Shown: in pieces, positions 1 to 11,139 of the stretch
How positions within the stretch are numbered: the stretch's first letter is position 1
Layout: each line of letters begins with the position of its first letter
Assembly: GCF_019320115.1 (NCBI RefSeq)
Contig: NC_089587.1
Span: 80,955,957 to 81,019,956 of the forward strand
Source of the DNA: Miscanthus floridulus
Lineage: Eukaryota; Streptophyta; Magnoliopsida; Poales; Poaceae
Reading direction: 5' to 3'
Length of the DNA: 64,000 nucleotides
Notes under the pieces: model-generated
Databases searched by the model: none
Told to the model about the DNA's origin: nothing
What the model saw: the letters and a program-made list of their open reading frames with translations, nothing else
Translations under genes and position numbers: made by a program

Positions 1-211
1 TTTTTGAATAGAATTCAGTATAATCCAATATGCGATGTTTGACGTCTTCTTGCCTTGGGTCACTTTGGTAGAGCTTCACTTCTTGATTTTCCGAATGAGT
101 GATTCTGGTGCGGAGCAAGGTGGGAAGCAGGTGAGAATTAATTCTGAAGTGATTACTGTGGCAAATGAATGTATGTTTGGCAAGGCTCCATGGACGCTGA
201 GAGTGAAGCTG
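1..211. other. Left flank of CACTA insertion, unassigned
   Basis: An open frame on the plus strand runs through this stretch into the transposon end, but I recognise no protein family. The flanking sequence resumes after the CACTA element at 3145, so 1-211 and 3145 onward were once contiguous. It could be a piece of an older repeat or a gene fragment. Confidence 0.3.
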
Positions 212-230
212 AGGCACTACTGGAAACCGG

Positions 231-360
231 CACTTTGCCGAGTGCCTGCGGCACTCGGCAAAGCCCGAAATACACTCGGCAAAGGGCACTCGGCAAAAAA
301 TTAATTGGCAAAGAAGCCTTTGCCGAGTGCCGGAAAAGCACTCAGCAAAGATTTACACTC
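231..360. repeat. CACTA left subterminal repeats
   Basis: Several copies of CACTCGGCAAAG and its complement CTTTGCCGAGTG lie in tandem and inverted arrangement just inside the left TIR. In the En/Spm superfamily such motifs are the transposase binding sites. Here this is inferred from position and repetition only. Confidence 0.85.
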
Positions 361-483
361 GACAAAATGAAAATGCGAAAAAACCCAAAAATAATAGCAA
401 TTTTTTTTCGGGGGAGGCCGCCACCGGCCAACACCCGTTCGTCTCCATCGAAGTCGCTGCATTTTTTACGCAAAATTCACGAC

Positions 484-550
484 TAACGCGGCCGGCGGGA
501 TTCGAACTCACGACCTCCCTCGTGTGTCTGCTGCTCTACCACTACACTAC
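484..550 (-). other. tRNA-like segment, interrupted by the solo LTR
   Basis: Read on the minus strand this stretch contains an A-box-like TAGTGGTAGAGC and, about 30 bases on, a B-box-like GTTCGAATCCC, with tRNA-like spacing. The acceptor stem does not pair and its 5' side would lie beyond the LTR inserted at 551, so this is not a functional tRNA. It may be a tRNA-derived piece acquired by the CACTA element. Confidence 0.45.
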
Positions 551-664
551 TGTCGGGGACCTAACACTGGGGTACCCCAGGAGGTGGAACCAATAACCAT
601 CGAACGTTAAAAACTTCTAGACGGACAAGGGCGCCGCTACGTTCCTTGCCCAAATGACGGGAGT

Positions 665-910
665 TTGGTTCCGCCTCGCCCGACGCCTTTGGGCCAGCTC
701 CACCTCGCCCAAGGGCTAGTCTCCGCCTCGCCCGACGCCTTTGGGCCAGCTCCGCCTCGCCCGAGGGCTGAGGGATAGACTCCGCCTCGCCCAACCCCCG
801 AGGGCTAGGCTCGGTCTCGCCCGAGGGATAAGGGCCAGCTCGGTCTCGCCCGAGGGATAAGGACTGGACTCCGCCTCGCCCGACGTCCGAGAACAAACCT
901 CGCCTCACTC
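665..910. repeat. C+G-rich minisatellite in the solo LTR
   Basis: Imperfect tandem copies of CTCCGCCTCGCCCGA with variable GGGCTAGG or GCCTTTGGGCC linkers make up this block in the U3 part of the LTR. Every overlapping open frame here is a by-product of the repeat. Confidence 0.85.
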
Positions 911-1749
911 GATGTCCAAGGACTGGTTTCGTCTTGCCTGACAACCTCTCCCCGTTCCCTCATGATGATAGGTATAGGGTAGGACAAGACGTTCAGGTCA
1001 ACCGTGGCTTCAAGGACCATACCCTGCGCCCCGGCAAGAAAAATACTGCCAGGGAACGACGGGATGGGTGCTTTAGACCCTTCTAGGCGTAGCAGAGCCT
1101 GAATAGTGTTTGTGGGCATGTGCTCTTCGCCCTACAGAGTTGTAGGCGCCGCCTTCAGCCCTCGGGCATGGAACCCGACGTAGACATACGACAACCACTA
1201 CGGTCCAGAAAAAGACTCGCGTCCTCCACAAATGACGGATATGCTATCACCACGATATGGTCCCAAGGGAGCGGCACCCACTTCATGGCCCCTCGGGTCC
1301 ACTAGATCGGAGTATTCGCTTCAGCCTCTGGACGCTCCCTTCGATCAAAAGGCTTTGCCCACAGCACTGCTTCCTGCTCTGGCCCCGCGACTCCGACCCC
1401 GCGACCGAGGCTCGCGGGAAGCCTGCTCACCGCTCTTCTCCGACCGACGCACTGAGGGCCGACTGGAGCCATTCGACCGAGGGCTCCCCGTTCGGAGGGA
1501 ACCAGAAGACATGCGGAGAAAGGCAAGGCATGGCTCACAAGTCAAAACCACTGTACCAGGGACCATACCCTGCACGAAACAGTGCTCTGTAGCCATCCTG
1601 ACATTCTATAGTAGCATCAACAGTATTGTATGCGCTTATCATCCTTTTGCACCCACCAGAATGGACAACAATGCTTGATAGACGTGAACAACAAGGCTAT
1701 GTAGCGTACGCACCCTAGCCCTCTCACTTGTAAAGCTGTCCCCTTCATC

Positions 1750-1757
1750 TATAAAAG
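1750..1757 (+). promoter_or_regulatory. TATA box of the solo LTR
   Basis: TATAAAAG lies about 310 bp before the LTR end, the usual U3/R position. The LTR could still act as a promoter toward the right; no adjacent gene is seen to use it. Confidence 0.5.
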
Positions 1758-2149
1758 GGGATGTGCTTCCTTCAACGAAGAGACGGACTCTTGACGAACA
1801 ACACACATCACACACAGTCAAGCTGCTATCAGGCTGTTGACATCCTTTCAACCCTTCCATCAGAGATCTGGGACCAGTCCCTCTCTCGACCGTTTGTACC
1901 CCCTACTACGAACTATTTTCGGTGCTAATAACACGAGCAGCAACAGACTGGACGTAGGGACATTCAGCCCGAACCAGTATAAATCTTGTGTCCATTAGCG
2001 CACTATCCGGGCCTAACGCGCATAACTATAAATTTACTTGCCGGTGCTTATTCGAAACACCGACAACTACACTATCACTTGTATCTAGATTCCGTTATCT
2101 ATCCTCATATATTATACTAAACCAAGAGTAAATTGCTTGTTTGAGGCCC

Positions 2150-2745
2150 TAAACGAATTCAAATAAAAAAGTGGTCAACTACAAAGTTTCTTAACTTTTC
2201 GAGATCTACAATTTTCATTTAGGAAGTTTTTCCATCCGAGGTTGTTTGAAAAATTCGAATTTCAAATTTGAGAGATCCAAACGTAGTTTTGCATGATAAG
2301 ATGATTTCAAATCAAAAAGTTGTCAACTACATAGTTTCATAACTTTTGGAGATCTACAATTTTCATTTGGGAACTTTTTCCATCCGAGGTCTTTTGAAAA
2401 ATTCAAAATTTAAAATTTTCAAATTCAAACGTCGTTTTTGCATGACAAGATGATTTCAAATCAAAATGTTGCCAACTACAAAATTTCATAACTTCTCAAG
2501 ATCTACAAAGTTTATTTTGGTCATTTGTTCATCCAACATAGTGGTAGTAACATTGTTCACAAATCTTATATCTCTCTCTTCTACTTTCATGAAACTAATA
2601 TAAGAGATATGAGAGAGATGTAAATTTTATGAATAACGTTATTGTCGCTTTGTCAAATGAAGAAATGACCAAAATAAACTTTGTAGATCTTGAAAAGTTA
2701 TACAACTTTGTAGTTGAAAAGTTTTTCATTTGAATTCATTTAAGG
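2150..2745. repeat. A+T-rich diverged repeats inside the CACTA element
   Basis: At least three diverged copies of a unit with the landmarks GATTTCAAAT, GTTGTCAACTACA, CATAACTTTT and GATCTACAA occur here, plus an inverted portion near 2560-2720. The same unit fills 31390-32440, so it is a family-level feature of CACTA interiors rather than coding sequence. Confidence 0.7.
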
Positions 2746-2769
2746 CCTCAAAAATTGCTTTGAAAAAAT

Positions 2770-3130
2770 GATTTGCCGAGGATCAAAAAAAATACACACG
2801 GCAAAATGTTTCTTTGCCGAGTGCCAAAACAAAGGCACTCGGTAAAGACGCATTTTGCCGAGTGCCAAAAAAGGCACTCGGCAAAATACATCTTTGCCGA
2901 GTGCCAGAAAAAAAGCACTCAGCAAAGACGCATTTTGCCGAGTGCTGAAAAATGGCACTCGGCAAAATACATCTTTGCCGAGTGCCGAAAAAAATACTCG
3001 GCAAAGCCATCTTTGTCGAGTGTTTTTTTTTGCCGAGTGTATTATATTTGGCACTCGGTAAAGACCGTCTTTGCCGAGTGCCCGATAAAATACACTCGGC
3101 AAAGCTTCCGGCACTCGGCAAAGTGCCGGT
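2770..3130. repeat. CACTA right subterminal repeats
   Basis: About a dozen copies of TTTGCCGAGTGCC or its complement alternate in orientation, spaced by short A-rich linkers. This is the densest block of the motif in the window. The open frames over it on both strands are repeat artefacts. Confidence 0.88.
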
Positions 3131-3144
3131 TTCCAGTAGTGAGG

Positions 3145-3440
3145 CTGCGAGGTGTGCCAAAGAGGCCTTAGCTTCATGATAACAAGTCGAAGTCATTGTT
3201 GAGTCACTTCATTGCCGAGGTTTCACTTTTAGGCCGTGGACTCATGGTGCAAAGGTGGGAGCTAGGGACACGGAGGTGAGAGAGGGGCTGCGGTCAGAAA
3301 GAACCCTAGGAGATCCAATATATATATGCTTAAAAAAATATATGAGCCACAATGCGTGTTTTGAGATTTCTTGGTTTTTATAAGTCAATCTCTATAAATA
3401 GCCTTTATTTATAACGGTAGTATTTCTTGGACTGTCTCTG
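3145..3440. other. Intergenic, no feature seen
   Basis: This is the right flank of the CACTA insertion. No gene, terminal repeat or clear signal is visible. Confidence 0.4.
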
Positions 3441-3443
3441 TAA

Positions 3444-3570
3444 GGCACCGTTCGGTTGATAGGGAATGATGCCCTGGAATGATTCCTACTAGGAATGATA
3501 GACTAATTTATATAAACTTTGATGAGGTGGAACAAATCCTGGGTAGGAATCTTGTTAACCGAACGAGGCC
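3444..3570. mobile_element. Tourist-like (PIF/Harbinger) MITE
   Basis: The 127-bp element starts GGCACCGTTCGGTTGAT and ends TTAACCGAACGAGGCC, imperfect inverted repeats of each other. TAA lies on both sides (3441-3443 and 3571-3573), the target preference of PIF/Harbinger MITEs. Confidence 0.82.
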
Positions 3571-3919
3571 TAAATGAGTTGTTCGCCTCTGAAATCCACT
3601 GCTAGATGTTTTTGGAAACATGCATTTTTGGACTATTTGGGGATGTCTCCTAATTCAAATCATTTTTAGTAGTGGTTGATACTATATGCAAACATGTTTC
3701 TTATAGTGGCATCTATCCATGGTCCAATCCAAATTCTTGGATTTATTTTAAAAAATAATCCTACTTTTTTTAATGATAGACAATGTGATTGTCGACAACA
3801 AGGCATGTGTGCTGACTTTTAATCTTAACGCTATTTGTCGCTGCTTTTGCTCTATGAGCTTAGAGTAGTTGCTTGCGCAGTTTGAATGTGTCACAGCAGT
3901 TGTAGGTTTGCAGTACTAA

Positions 3920-4020
3920 GTGTCTGTTTGGTTGGCTCCTGACCAGAGTTGCCTGGCCTAGGCAACGCTCCCTTGGGGCTAGGATCATCAACACTGCCTA
4001 GGCTCAAAGCAAACACGCCC
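3920..4020. mobile_element. Small Tourist-like MITE
   Basis: The ends GTGTCTGTTTGGTTGG and AAAGCAAACACGCCC are imperfect inverted repeats, bounded by TAA at 3917-3919 and 4021-4023. At 101 bp it is non-coding. Confidence 0.72.
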
Positions 4021-4454
4021 TAAATTGTAGGCCGATCAGCCCTATCAGTCTACTCAGTCTAGGAACTCATAGAGTAGGGCGTGAGCGCAGAATTTTATAG
4101 AGGCAAGTATATGAAGGAACGTATTTTCTGTACAATGTTTTGATAAAAACTGATAGTTATTGTGGAGACTTTCTGTCATATATGAGCTATGTCATAGACT
4201 TTTTGGTTGAAATGTAGATGGTCGGTTGGGATGTCCTTTCTGATGTAGAGGTCCTTGCTTGATACAGATGACGGATGCCAAGATATAACAGAATAAATAT
4301 TCTAGCAGCTGCATATTAGCCAATGCACAAAGTTGTTCATCATTACATCCTCCGTTTAAAAGAGAAGCACAAACGGCAAACTTCATGTTGTAAATCCCAA
4401 AACATGGTATACTGAGCGTATAGCTCCATTAATGGTTTATACTGTCCTAGCTAG

Positions 4455-4830
4455 AGTTGGCACTCATGCTCGATTTTTTTTTTCTGATTTTTTTCAAAAA
4501 AAAAAAACAGATGCTATTTATTCAGTGGTATGTGAAGTAAGTAGTGCCGACGCATGTGGTTTCGTAAATCATTTTGTGGTGCTCAGAGGGATGTAAATAT
4601 GGTGCGGCATGTTAAAGGGAGTGTAGCTCGATTAGAAGCTACCGATTAGAGGTTCAGTTCTAGACTTGAGTATTGGCACTCATGCTCGCATTTTCTTGAA
4701 AGACGGATGATATTTATTCAGTGGTATGTAAAGTAACCAATGTCTATAAGATGTATACGTGGTATCGTTAATCTCTTAGCAGTTCTCGTATGGATAGGAT
4801 AGGGTGTGGCATGTTAGGTGAGTGTTTCGT
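4455..4830. repeat. Diverged tandem duplication, unit about 215 bp
   Basis: The segment starting TTGGCACTCATGCTCG at about 4455 recurs at about 4674, each followed by a homologous TATTTATTCAGTGGTATGT block and a GTGNGGCATGTTA block. The copies are strongly diverged, so the duplication is old. The flanks (4024-4454, 4831-4955) show nothing recognisable. Confidence 0.6.
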
Positions 4831-4955
4831 ACTATTCTTAACAAAAGAAACCCATGCATGATGGAAGTTTTTTCAAGGACAAATCCTATTAATAAACTTT
4901 GCAAAAAAAAATCCTATTAATAAACCTCCACCAATGGTTGCAAATATGCTTGATA

Positions 4956-7841
4956 TGTCACACCTAATTTTAAGGATAAAATGGAATGCATAATCTTATA
5001 TGCGTCCAGAGATCAGTCACACACATAAGCCGATAAATTATAGAAAGTACTATCACAAGTGTTTATTATATCACGAATATTATCACAGTCTTTACATAAA
5101 TATAGCGGAAATATAATGATAACTCTCTCGCGGAAGCTCCATAGCACAGGGACGTCAACTGGTTGACCACAAGACTAGTAAACCTCAGGAAAGTCGTCAA
5201 TATCATAGCAATCTGTTACCCATCTGGAATTTTTATCCAAATAATGAAAACAAACAAGCATACGTACATGTCGTACTTAACAAGTGTAACATAGGGTTCA
5301 TGAGGCTCAAAAGGTTTGACACAGGTTTAACAACATTTTGCTTTTAGTTGTCACTATTTTAGCATATGAATAGCATCAAGTTGTCATAAACCCAATAAAA
5401 ACACATGATCAAGTAAACATGAATAATATATAGCAAAAACAATTAATTAATAGTGATCATCTATTTCATAAGGGTTCCAAGGCCGCTCGTGACCGTGAGC
5501 ACGGCTGATATAACAGTTTTACACTCTGCAGAGGTTGTACACTTTCACTGTGAGTCGTGATTACCCATATGCTCGGGTTTATAACTCCCAAAACACTTTC
5601 AAGGTGAGTAGGCAGGGTTCACTATGAAGTCTTTCAAAGGTTCATCTAACAAGTTAGGGCCACTAGGATTCTAATTGGCAAACAGATGTAGAGCTCCCCT
5701 TCTTAATGGCACATTTCACATATGCTATACACATAAAGACAGAGGCCGCACTATACTCAATTTGGCAAGCCCCTTTTACGCCATGAAGGTAACCACTAAC
5801 AAGCTAGAAAAGGTCCTCATACTTGACCAAAGCTAGAGCCCTGTGGCCCTCACAGTTGTACTGTAAGTCCCGGTGACCACTTACAAATAAGTCCTTAGGG
5901 AGAGAAATCTAGAGCATCTGGAAAATAGCCAAACACTCCAGCCCCCTTTAACCATGTTGTTAAAAGTTATCTTTTAGTGTTTATTGCATATACCATTAGT
6001 CAAGTTACAAGATTATGGTTTTAGTTGAGCACTAGCATCACTACCCAATGCAATATCCCACGGGTGATAAGGAATCTAAGATATCAAACAACTAGGAAAT
6101 TTACTACGGTTGCCAAGGTAGACACATGCATATGATTAAGTTGTTATTAAAGTGAATAGGATAACAAGGATGATCCCTTGCTATACTTGCCTTGATCAAA
6201 GTGTTCTTGCTGATCCTGCTCGTCAAAGTAGTACTCTTGATCTCCCACGAATTGCTCACTGTCTATACTCGATCAATACAGCAACACACAAGCATCCAGA
6301 CGCAATCATGCGTAGCAAACAAAGGCTATCGATTAGAACAGTACACCAACAACATAGAATCAAGATGAAAAGTTTATAAAACGAATCTACATCTCGCTAT
6401 GAACACATAGAGATCACAAAAATCAGAGCTATAACGAATAAGTTATGAATTAAACAAATTTTTCCTTTAGTAAAATAATAGATTAAACCTAATCTCAAAT
6501 TTTAAAAGTTGAAAATATGTTTAACAGTAGCATGAGCATGTAGATTACGCAATTATGAATCCAACACAACTTGAACGGATCAAAACAGAGTTAAAACGAA
6601 GAAATTATAGCTTAAATAAGACTAGTGGCAAAACTGTAAATAGATGGATCTGATTTTCGGAATAAAAAGAAATAAAAATGATTTTAAATCTAACCGAGGG
6701 ACTGTTGGTTTGAATATAGAAAAGTGTAGGAGCTCTTTAACAAAAGTAGCAGCCGAAAGGGTATGCCGTGATCTGGACGGTTGGATCGAGATTTGACGAC
6801 AGAGATTAGAAGATGGGAAGGGAGAGGACCCGGCTAGCCGGAGAAGAAGGCCAGCGTGGCGGCGAGAAAACTTCACTGGCATTCGTTGATTCGGTGGTAC
6901 AGGCCACCGTTTGACTCGGGACCAGTACGGAACGAAAGAGGAGGGAACGACGAACTCACCAAGATCAAAAACGAAGGCGGGAACGGATCGAAGATGACGA
7001 GTAGCTCGGTACGACGGTGGATCTCCTGCAGACATCGACAACAAGGGGTGAGCAAACCAAAATGGGAAAAAGTGAAAGAAGGGGCTTGGCGGCTTTGCAA
7101 GCTCGATGCGAAGCTCGGCGAAAAGCTTACGACTGTGTTGAAGCGGAGGATTCGCGAGGCGAGTTCGACGACGACATGTTAGGGCTTGCGGCGGCGCTAC
7201 GAGCTTGAATTGAGGCTGCACGAGCTAGGGTTCAAGATGAGGGCGACATGGCATGGACGCTCGACTTATATAAGGGGGCTCGGCGTGGGGCGCACACCAA
7301 ATCATGAAGAAATCGGGAGAGGCGGCGGATTCCTTTGGGAGGAGTCCGACTCGAACACGAGCTGGAGGTGAGGGACGACGCTGACAGAGCGGACCCACCT
7401 GTAGGTGACTCAAGGCGTGGGCCAGAGCTGTCAGCCAAGGGAGGAAGGGGGTGATGGGCGCCTACGCTGGGCTTTAGCCCTAGTTGGGCCGGCCTGCTGG
7501 GTGCGGGATTGGAGGGAGTGGAGCTGGGCCTGCGGGGGAGGCAAGGCCGAGCGGGCCAAAAGCCGAAAGAGAGGAAGGGAGAGGTAAGATTCCTTATCTT
7601 TTTCTTAAACACATTTACAAAACCAAATTCAAATCAAATTTAAATTCTTTTGAAGTTTTGATCAAACCCAATCATCACAAATAAATATGCAGTAACATGT
7701 ATGCATGAATATGTAGCTAGACCTTATCGTTGATTTTAATTTAACAAAAGTTATTATTTCTCTAAGTTTGTATGCACACATAAATACATAAATAAATCAA
7801 ATTATCCTATTTTTAAATGATGCAAATTTTAGGGTGTTACA
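4956..7841 (-). repeat. 3' LTR of the gypsy element
   Basis: In plus-strand view the LTR starts TGTCACACCTAA and ends GGGTGTTACA; on its own strand it begins TGTAACACCC and ends GGTGTGACA. The copy at 24518-27070 matches it closely over about 2.5 kb. Open frames inside (for example around 6620-7220) recur in both LTR copies with differing breaks and are not genes. Confidence 0.92.
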
Positions 7842-7842
7842 A

Positions 7843-7858
7843 TTCTACCCCCCTTAAA
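7843..7858 (-). promoter_or_regulatory. Polypurine tract of the gypsy element
   Basis: On the minus strand AAGGGGGGTAGAAT directly precedes the LTR start TGTAACACCC. It is the primer site for plus-strand DNA synthesis. Confidence 0.8.
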
Positions 7859-7918
7859 ATGAATCTCGTCCTCGAGATTCGAATGATGCTTACTCAAAAA
7901 GCTATGGGTATGTCTTCC

Positions 7919-9260
7919 TCAAATCCTCTCTCTTTCCCATGTAGTCTCATCCTCTGTATACCGATTCCACTGAACCTTATACATCTTATAATTCAACTCC
8001 TTTATAACCCTTTCTACCATCTCTAAGATCTTTACCGGAAACTCCTCATAGGTGAGATCTTCCTTAATAGTAAGCTCCTCTAACGGTATCTGCTCCTCGG
8101 GTACACGCAAACACTTCTTTAATTGAGACACATGGAATACATCATGCACACCTGACAAACTCTTAGGCAATTCTAACTGATAAGCCACTTCACCACATCT
8201 CTCTAGAATCTTGAAAGGTCCGATATACCTTGATGCTAACTTTCCTTTCATATTGAACCTTCTCACACTTCTCATTGGTGACACTTTTAGGTAAACATAA
8301 TCTCCTACTTCAAAAACCAATTCTCTTCTCCTAGTGTCAGCATAACTCTTTTGTTGAGACTATGCCACTCTCAAGTTATCTCTAATCATTCGCACTTGCT
8401 TCTCTGCATCTCTTAGAATATCTGGTCCGAATACTTGAGTTTCTCCCATTTGATTCCAAAATAACGAGGTTCTACATTTTCGTCCATATAAAGCCTCGAA
8501 AGGTGCCATCTTGAGACTCTTTTGATAACTGTTGTTATATGAGAACTTAGCATATGGCAAGCTCTTGTCCCAACTTGTACCATACCACAATGCATAAGCT
8601 CTCAATATATCATCCAGTATCTGATTAGTTCTCTCAATTTGTCCGTCCGCCTGAGGGTGATATGATGTACTAAAATTCAACTTTGTTCCCAATAAAGTAT
8701 GTACTTGCTGCCAAAAGTGAGACATGAACTAAGTACCTCTGTCACACATGATCTTCTTGGGAACTCCATGCAGGCATTACTATCTTCTCCATATATAATT
8801 CAGCCAACTTCGATCCATTATAGGTAGTCTTGACCGGTATGAAGTGAGCAACTTTAGTTAATCGATCCACTATCACCCATATTGAATCATAACCTCTCTG
8901 AGTGCATGGTAACCCAACAATAAAATCCATACCAACTTGTTCCCACTTCCACTCAGGTATCTTCATTGGTTGTAGCAATTCCTGCAGGTCTTTGATGTTC
9001 TGCTTTAACTCTTTGACATGTATCACATATAGCAACATATTCAACAACATCCCTCTTAAGTCCATTCCACCAATACTTCTCTTTCAGATCTAGGTACATC
9101 TTGGTACTCCTGGGGTGTATAGAGTAAGCAGGACTCATGTGCCTCACAAAGAATTGCATCTCGTATAGCCTTATTCTCAAGCACACATAGTCTTTTCCCA
9201 AACCATAGAGTTCCATTATCATCCATACAGAAGCCTAGTGCCTTGCTAATCACTATGTTC
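7919..9260 (-). pseudogene. Gypsy integrase with GPY/F and chromodomain, broken
   Basis: Reading right to left, I see the zinc-binding region ending CDTCQRVKAEHQRP (about 8970-9160), the catalytic core with VGMDFIVGLP (about 8890), CDRGT (about 8735) and HPQADGQIERTNQ (about 8640), which hold the D, D and E residues. A C-terminal GPFKI...VFHVSQLKK (GPY/F) stretch and a chromodomain-like tail KVQWNRYTEDETTWERE (7920-7980) follow. The chain is broken by frameshifts near 9060-9220 and by TAG stops near 8727 and 8362, both where glutamine is usual for the family. Cannot encode a working integrase. Confidence 0.88.
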
Positions 9261-9273
9261 TCTGCTATCTCCT

Positions 9274-9900
9274 TTAACTCTTATCCTGCAACTGACCCTT
9301 GTATATCTCTTGCTCCAAGGTAGGCTCTATCACCAACTCTACTGCGTTAGTGACAAAACCCAAGTTTAGTTGCTCAAATTCAGCACACAACTCACTTGAC
9401 ATAGGCATCACTTGCACCTCATTGGCATAACTCTTTCTGCTAAGAGCATCGGCAACAACAGTTTGCCTTTCTAGGATGATAGTGCACTTCCAAATCATAA
9501 TCCTTAATCAACTCCAACCATCGACACTTGTCTCAAGTTCAAATCTGACTGAGTGGAGATATACTTCAAACTCTTGTGATCCATATAAATGTCACTCTTA
9601 TGCCCAACAAGGTAGTGCCTCTAGATCTTCAAAGCATAAACCACTGCTCCTAATTTCAAATTATGAGTAGGATAGTTTAGCTCATGCTTTCTCAACTACT
9701 GGGATTCATAGGCCACCACTCTTCCTTCTAGCATAAGAACACATCCAAGTCCTTGGCGAGATGCATCACAATAGATAGAGAAATTCTTGCTCAAATCTGG
9801 TAAAACCAATACTGGGGCTATAGTCAATCTCTTCATCAACTCCTCAAAGTTAGCCTGGCACTTCTTAGACCACAAAAACTTAACATTCTTCTCCAACAGA
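9274..9900 (-). pseudogene. Gypsy RNase H domain, broken
   Basis: The remnant includes [14 protein letters not shown] (about 9755) at the start of RNase H, YPTHNLKLGAVVYALK (about 9650) and VVADALSRK (about 9440) near its end. At least two in-frame TAG codons interrupt it at about 9620-9700. RNase H degrades the RNA strand during reverse transcription in a live element. Confidence 0.82.
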
Positions 9901-10620
9901 GCTATCATAGGCTTGGCCAACTTAGAAAACCCTTCAATGAACCTTCTATAGCATGCAGCCAATCCCAAGAAGCTACGAATCTCACCCACATCGGTTGGCG
10001 GTTTCCAGTTCAGTACATCTCTCACCTTGCTTGGATCTACTGCTATTCCACCATTAGAGACAACATGGCCTAGGAAAGAAATTTCCTTCAACCAAAACTC
10101 ACACTTGCTTCACTTAGCATACATCTTATATTCCCTGAGCTTCTACAAGACCAACCTCATATGTTCAGCATGCTCTTCTTCTATCTTGGAGAATACCAGT
10201 ATATCATCAATGAATACCACCATGAACTTATCTAGAAACTCCATGAACACCTTATTCATTAAGTACATAAAGTATGCAGGTGCATTGGTCAAACCAAAGG
10301 ACATAACGGTGTACTCATACAAGCCATATCGTGTAGTAAAAGTTGTCTTGGGTATGCCAGTTGCATGAACCTTCAATTGATGATAGCCAGAACGAAGATC
10401 AATCTTAGAGAACACACAAGCACCTCTCAACTGATCAAACAAATCATCAATCCTAGGCAGCGGATACTTGTTCTTGATAGTAACCTCATTGAGTGATCGA
10501 TAATCAACACACATCCTCTGAGTACCATCTTTCTTATCAACAAAAATAACCGGTGCTCCCCAAGGTGAAGAACTAGGACAAATGAAACATTTCTCCTACA
10601 ACTCCTTTATTTGTTTCTTA
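9900..10620 (-). pseudogene. Gypsy reverse transcriptase domain, broken
   Basis: Recognisable blocks are [20 protein letters not shown] (about 10455-10514), [12 protein letters not shown], the catalytic FIDDILVF (about 10190-10215) and, after a stop near 10107, ISFLGHVVS with the thumb and connection region. The catalytic Asp pair is kept, but stops at about 10107 and 10595 prevent translation. Confidence 0.88.
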
Positions 10621-10889
10621 AGTTCCTCTAGTTCATTAACCCCCATTCTATATGGACGCTTAGTTATAGGTGCAGTTCTAGGTAATAATTCAATAATAAA
10701 CTCAATGTCACGGTCAGGTGGCATACCTGGCAAGTCATCGAGGAACACATCCAGGAACTCATCCACAACACGGTCCTCCTTGTTGGCGCGATCATCAAGT
10801 TAGTTCACTATGGCCGTCGATTGTGCTTGCACTACCACATCGACATTGATTCTATCCCCTTTAGGTGTGATCACAACAACTACCTTCTC

Positions 10890-11135
10890 CTAACACTGAA
10901 ATACTACCCGATTTTGCTTCATCCAATCCATACCTAGAATCACATCAATGCCAGATGTTCTCAACACAATGGGGCTCACTTTTAACTCTACCCTCCTTAA
11001 AGATAGACTAGTTGGGAGGCAATGATAAGAAGCTTGCATACTTCCTCCTGGCAAGTTTACTAGTATGGGATTCTTCATGGCACATAAAGGTATACTATGC
11101 GTTCTAACAAATGCTTATGATATGATAGAATGCAA
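10890..11135 (-). pseudogene. Gypsy retropepsin (protease) remnant
   Basis: The C-terminal part reads GIDVILGMDWM, a conserved block of plant gypsy proteases. Upstream of it, near 11120-11135, the region expected to hold the DSGA active site reads YSGALHSIIS instead, so the catalytic aspartate appears lost. Confidence 0.7.
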
Positions 11136-11139
11136 AGCT

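Larger units (their letters stand above)
551..2065. mobile_element. Solo LTR of a Ty3/gypsy-type retrotransposon
   Basis: The LTR starts TGTCGGGGACC at 551 and ends ACACCGACA at 2065, with a perfect 5-bp target duplication ACTAC at 546-550 and 2066-2070. No internal region is present, so this is a solo LTR left by LTR-LTR recombination. It carries a C+G-rich minisatellite (about 665-905), a TATA box TATAAAAG at 1750-1757 and a plausible U5. The plus orientation is suggested by the TATA box. The sequence style (TGTCGGGGACC...) matches common grass gypsy LTRs. Confidence 0.92.
215..3141. mobile_element. Non-autonomous CACTA (En/Spm-like) DNA transposon
   Basis: The element begins CACTACTGGAAACCGG at 215 and ends with the reverse complement of the same motif (CCGGTTTCCAGTAGTG) at 3141. 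A perfect 3-bp target-site duplication AGG lies at 212-214 and 3142-3144. Both ends carry dense subterminal repeats of the TTTGCCGAGTGCC type in both orientations, as usual for grass CACTA elements. No transposase (TNPA/TNPD-like) coding sequence is visible, so it would depend on proteins from elsewhere. About half its length is a later solo-LTR insertion (551-2065). Confidence 0.93.

Noticed and set aside
231..360. CRISPR-like repeat array
   Set aside because: Short regularly repeated motifs occur, but in both orientations, without unique spacers of equal length and within a plant CACTA terminus.
484..550. Functional tRNA gene
   Set aside because: A- and B-box motifs are present but the acceptor stem does not pair, and the 5' side is displaced by the LTR insertion.
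2740..3196. ORFs of 60-145 codons on both strands
   Set aside because: They are translations of the alternating TTTGCCGAGTGCC subterminal repeats of the CACTA element.
6622..7221. A 199-codon minus-strand frame with a counterpart at 26590-26805
   Set aside because: It lies wholly in the gypsy LTR and the second LTR copy has different stops and shifts; there is no known protein similarity.
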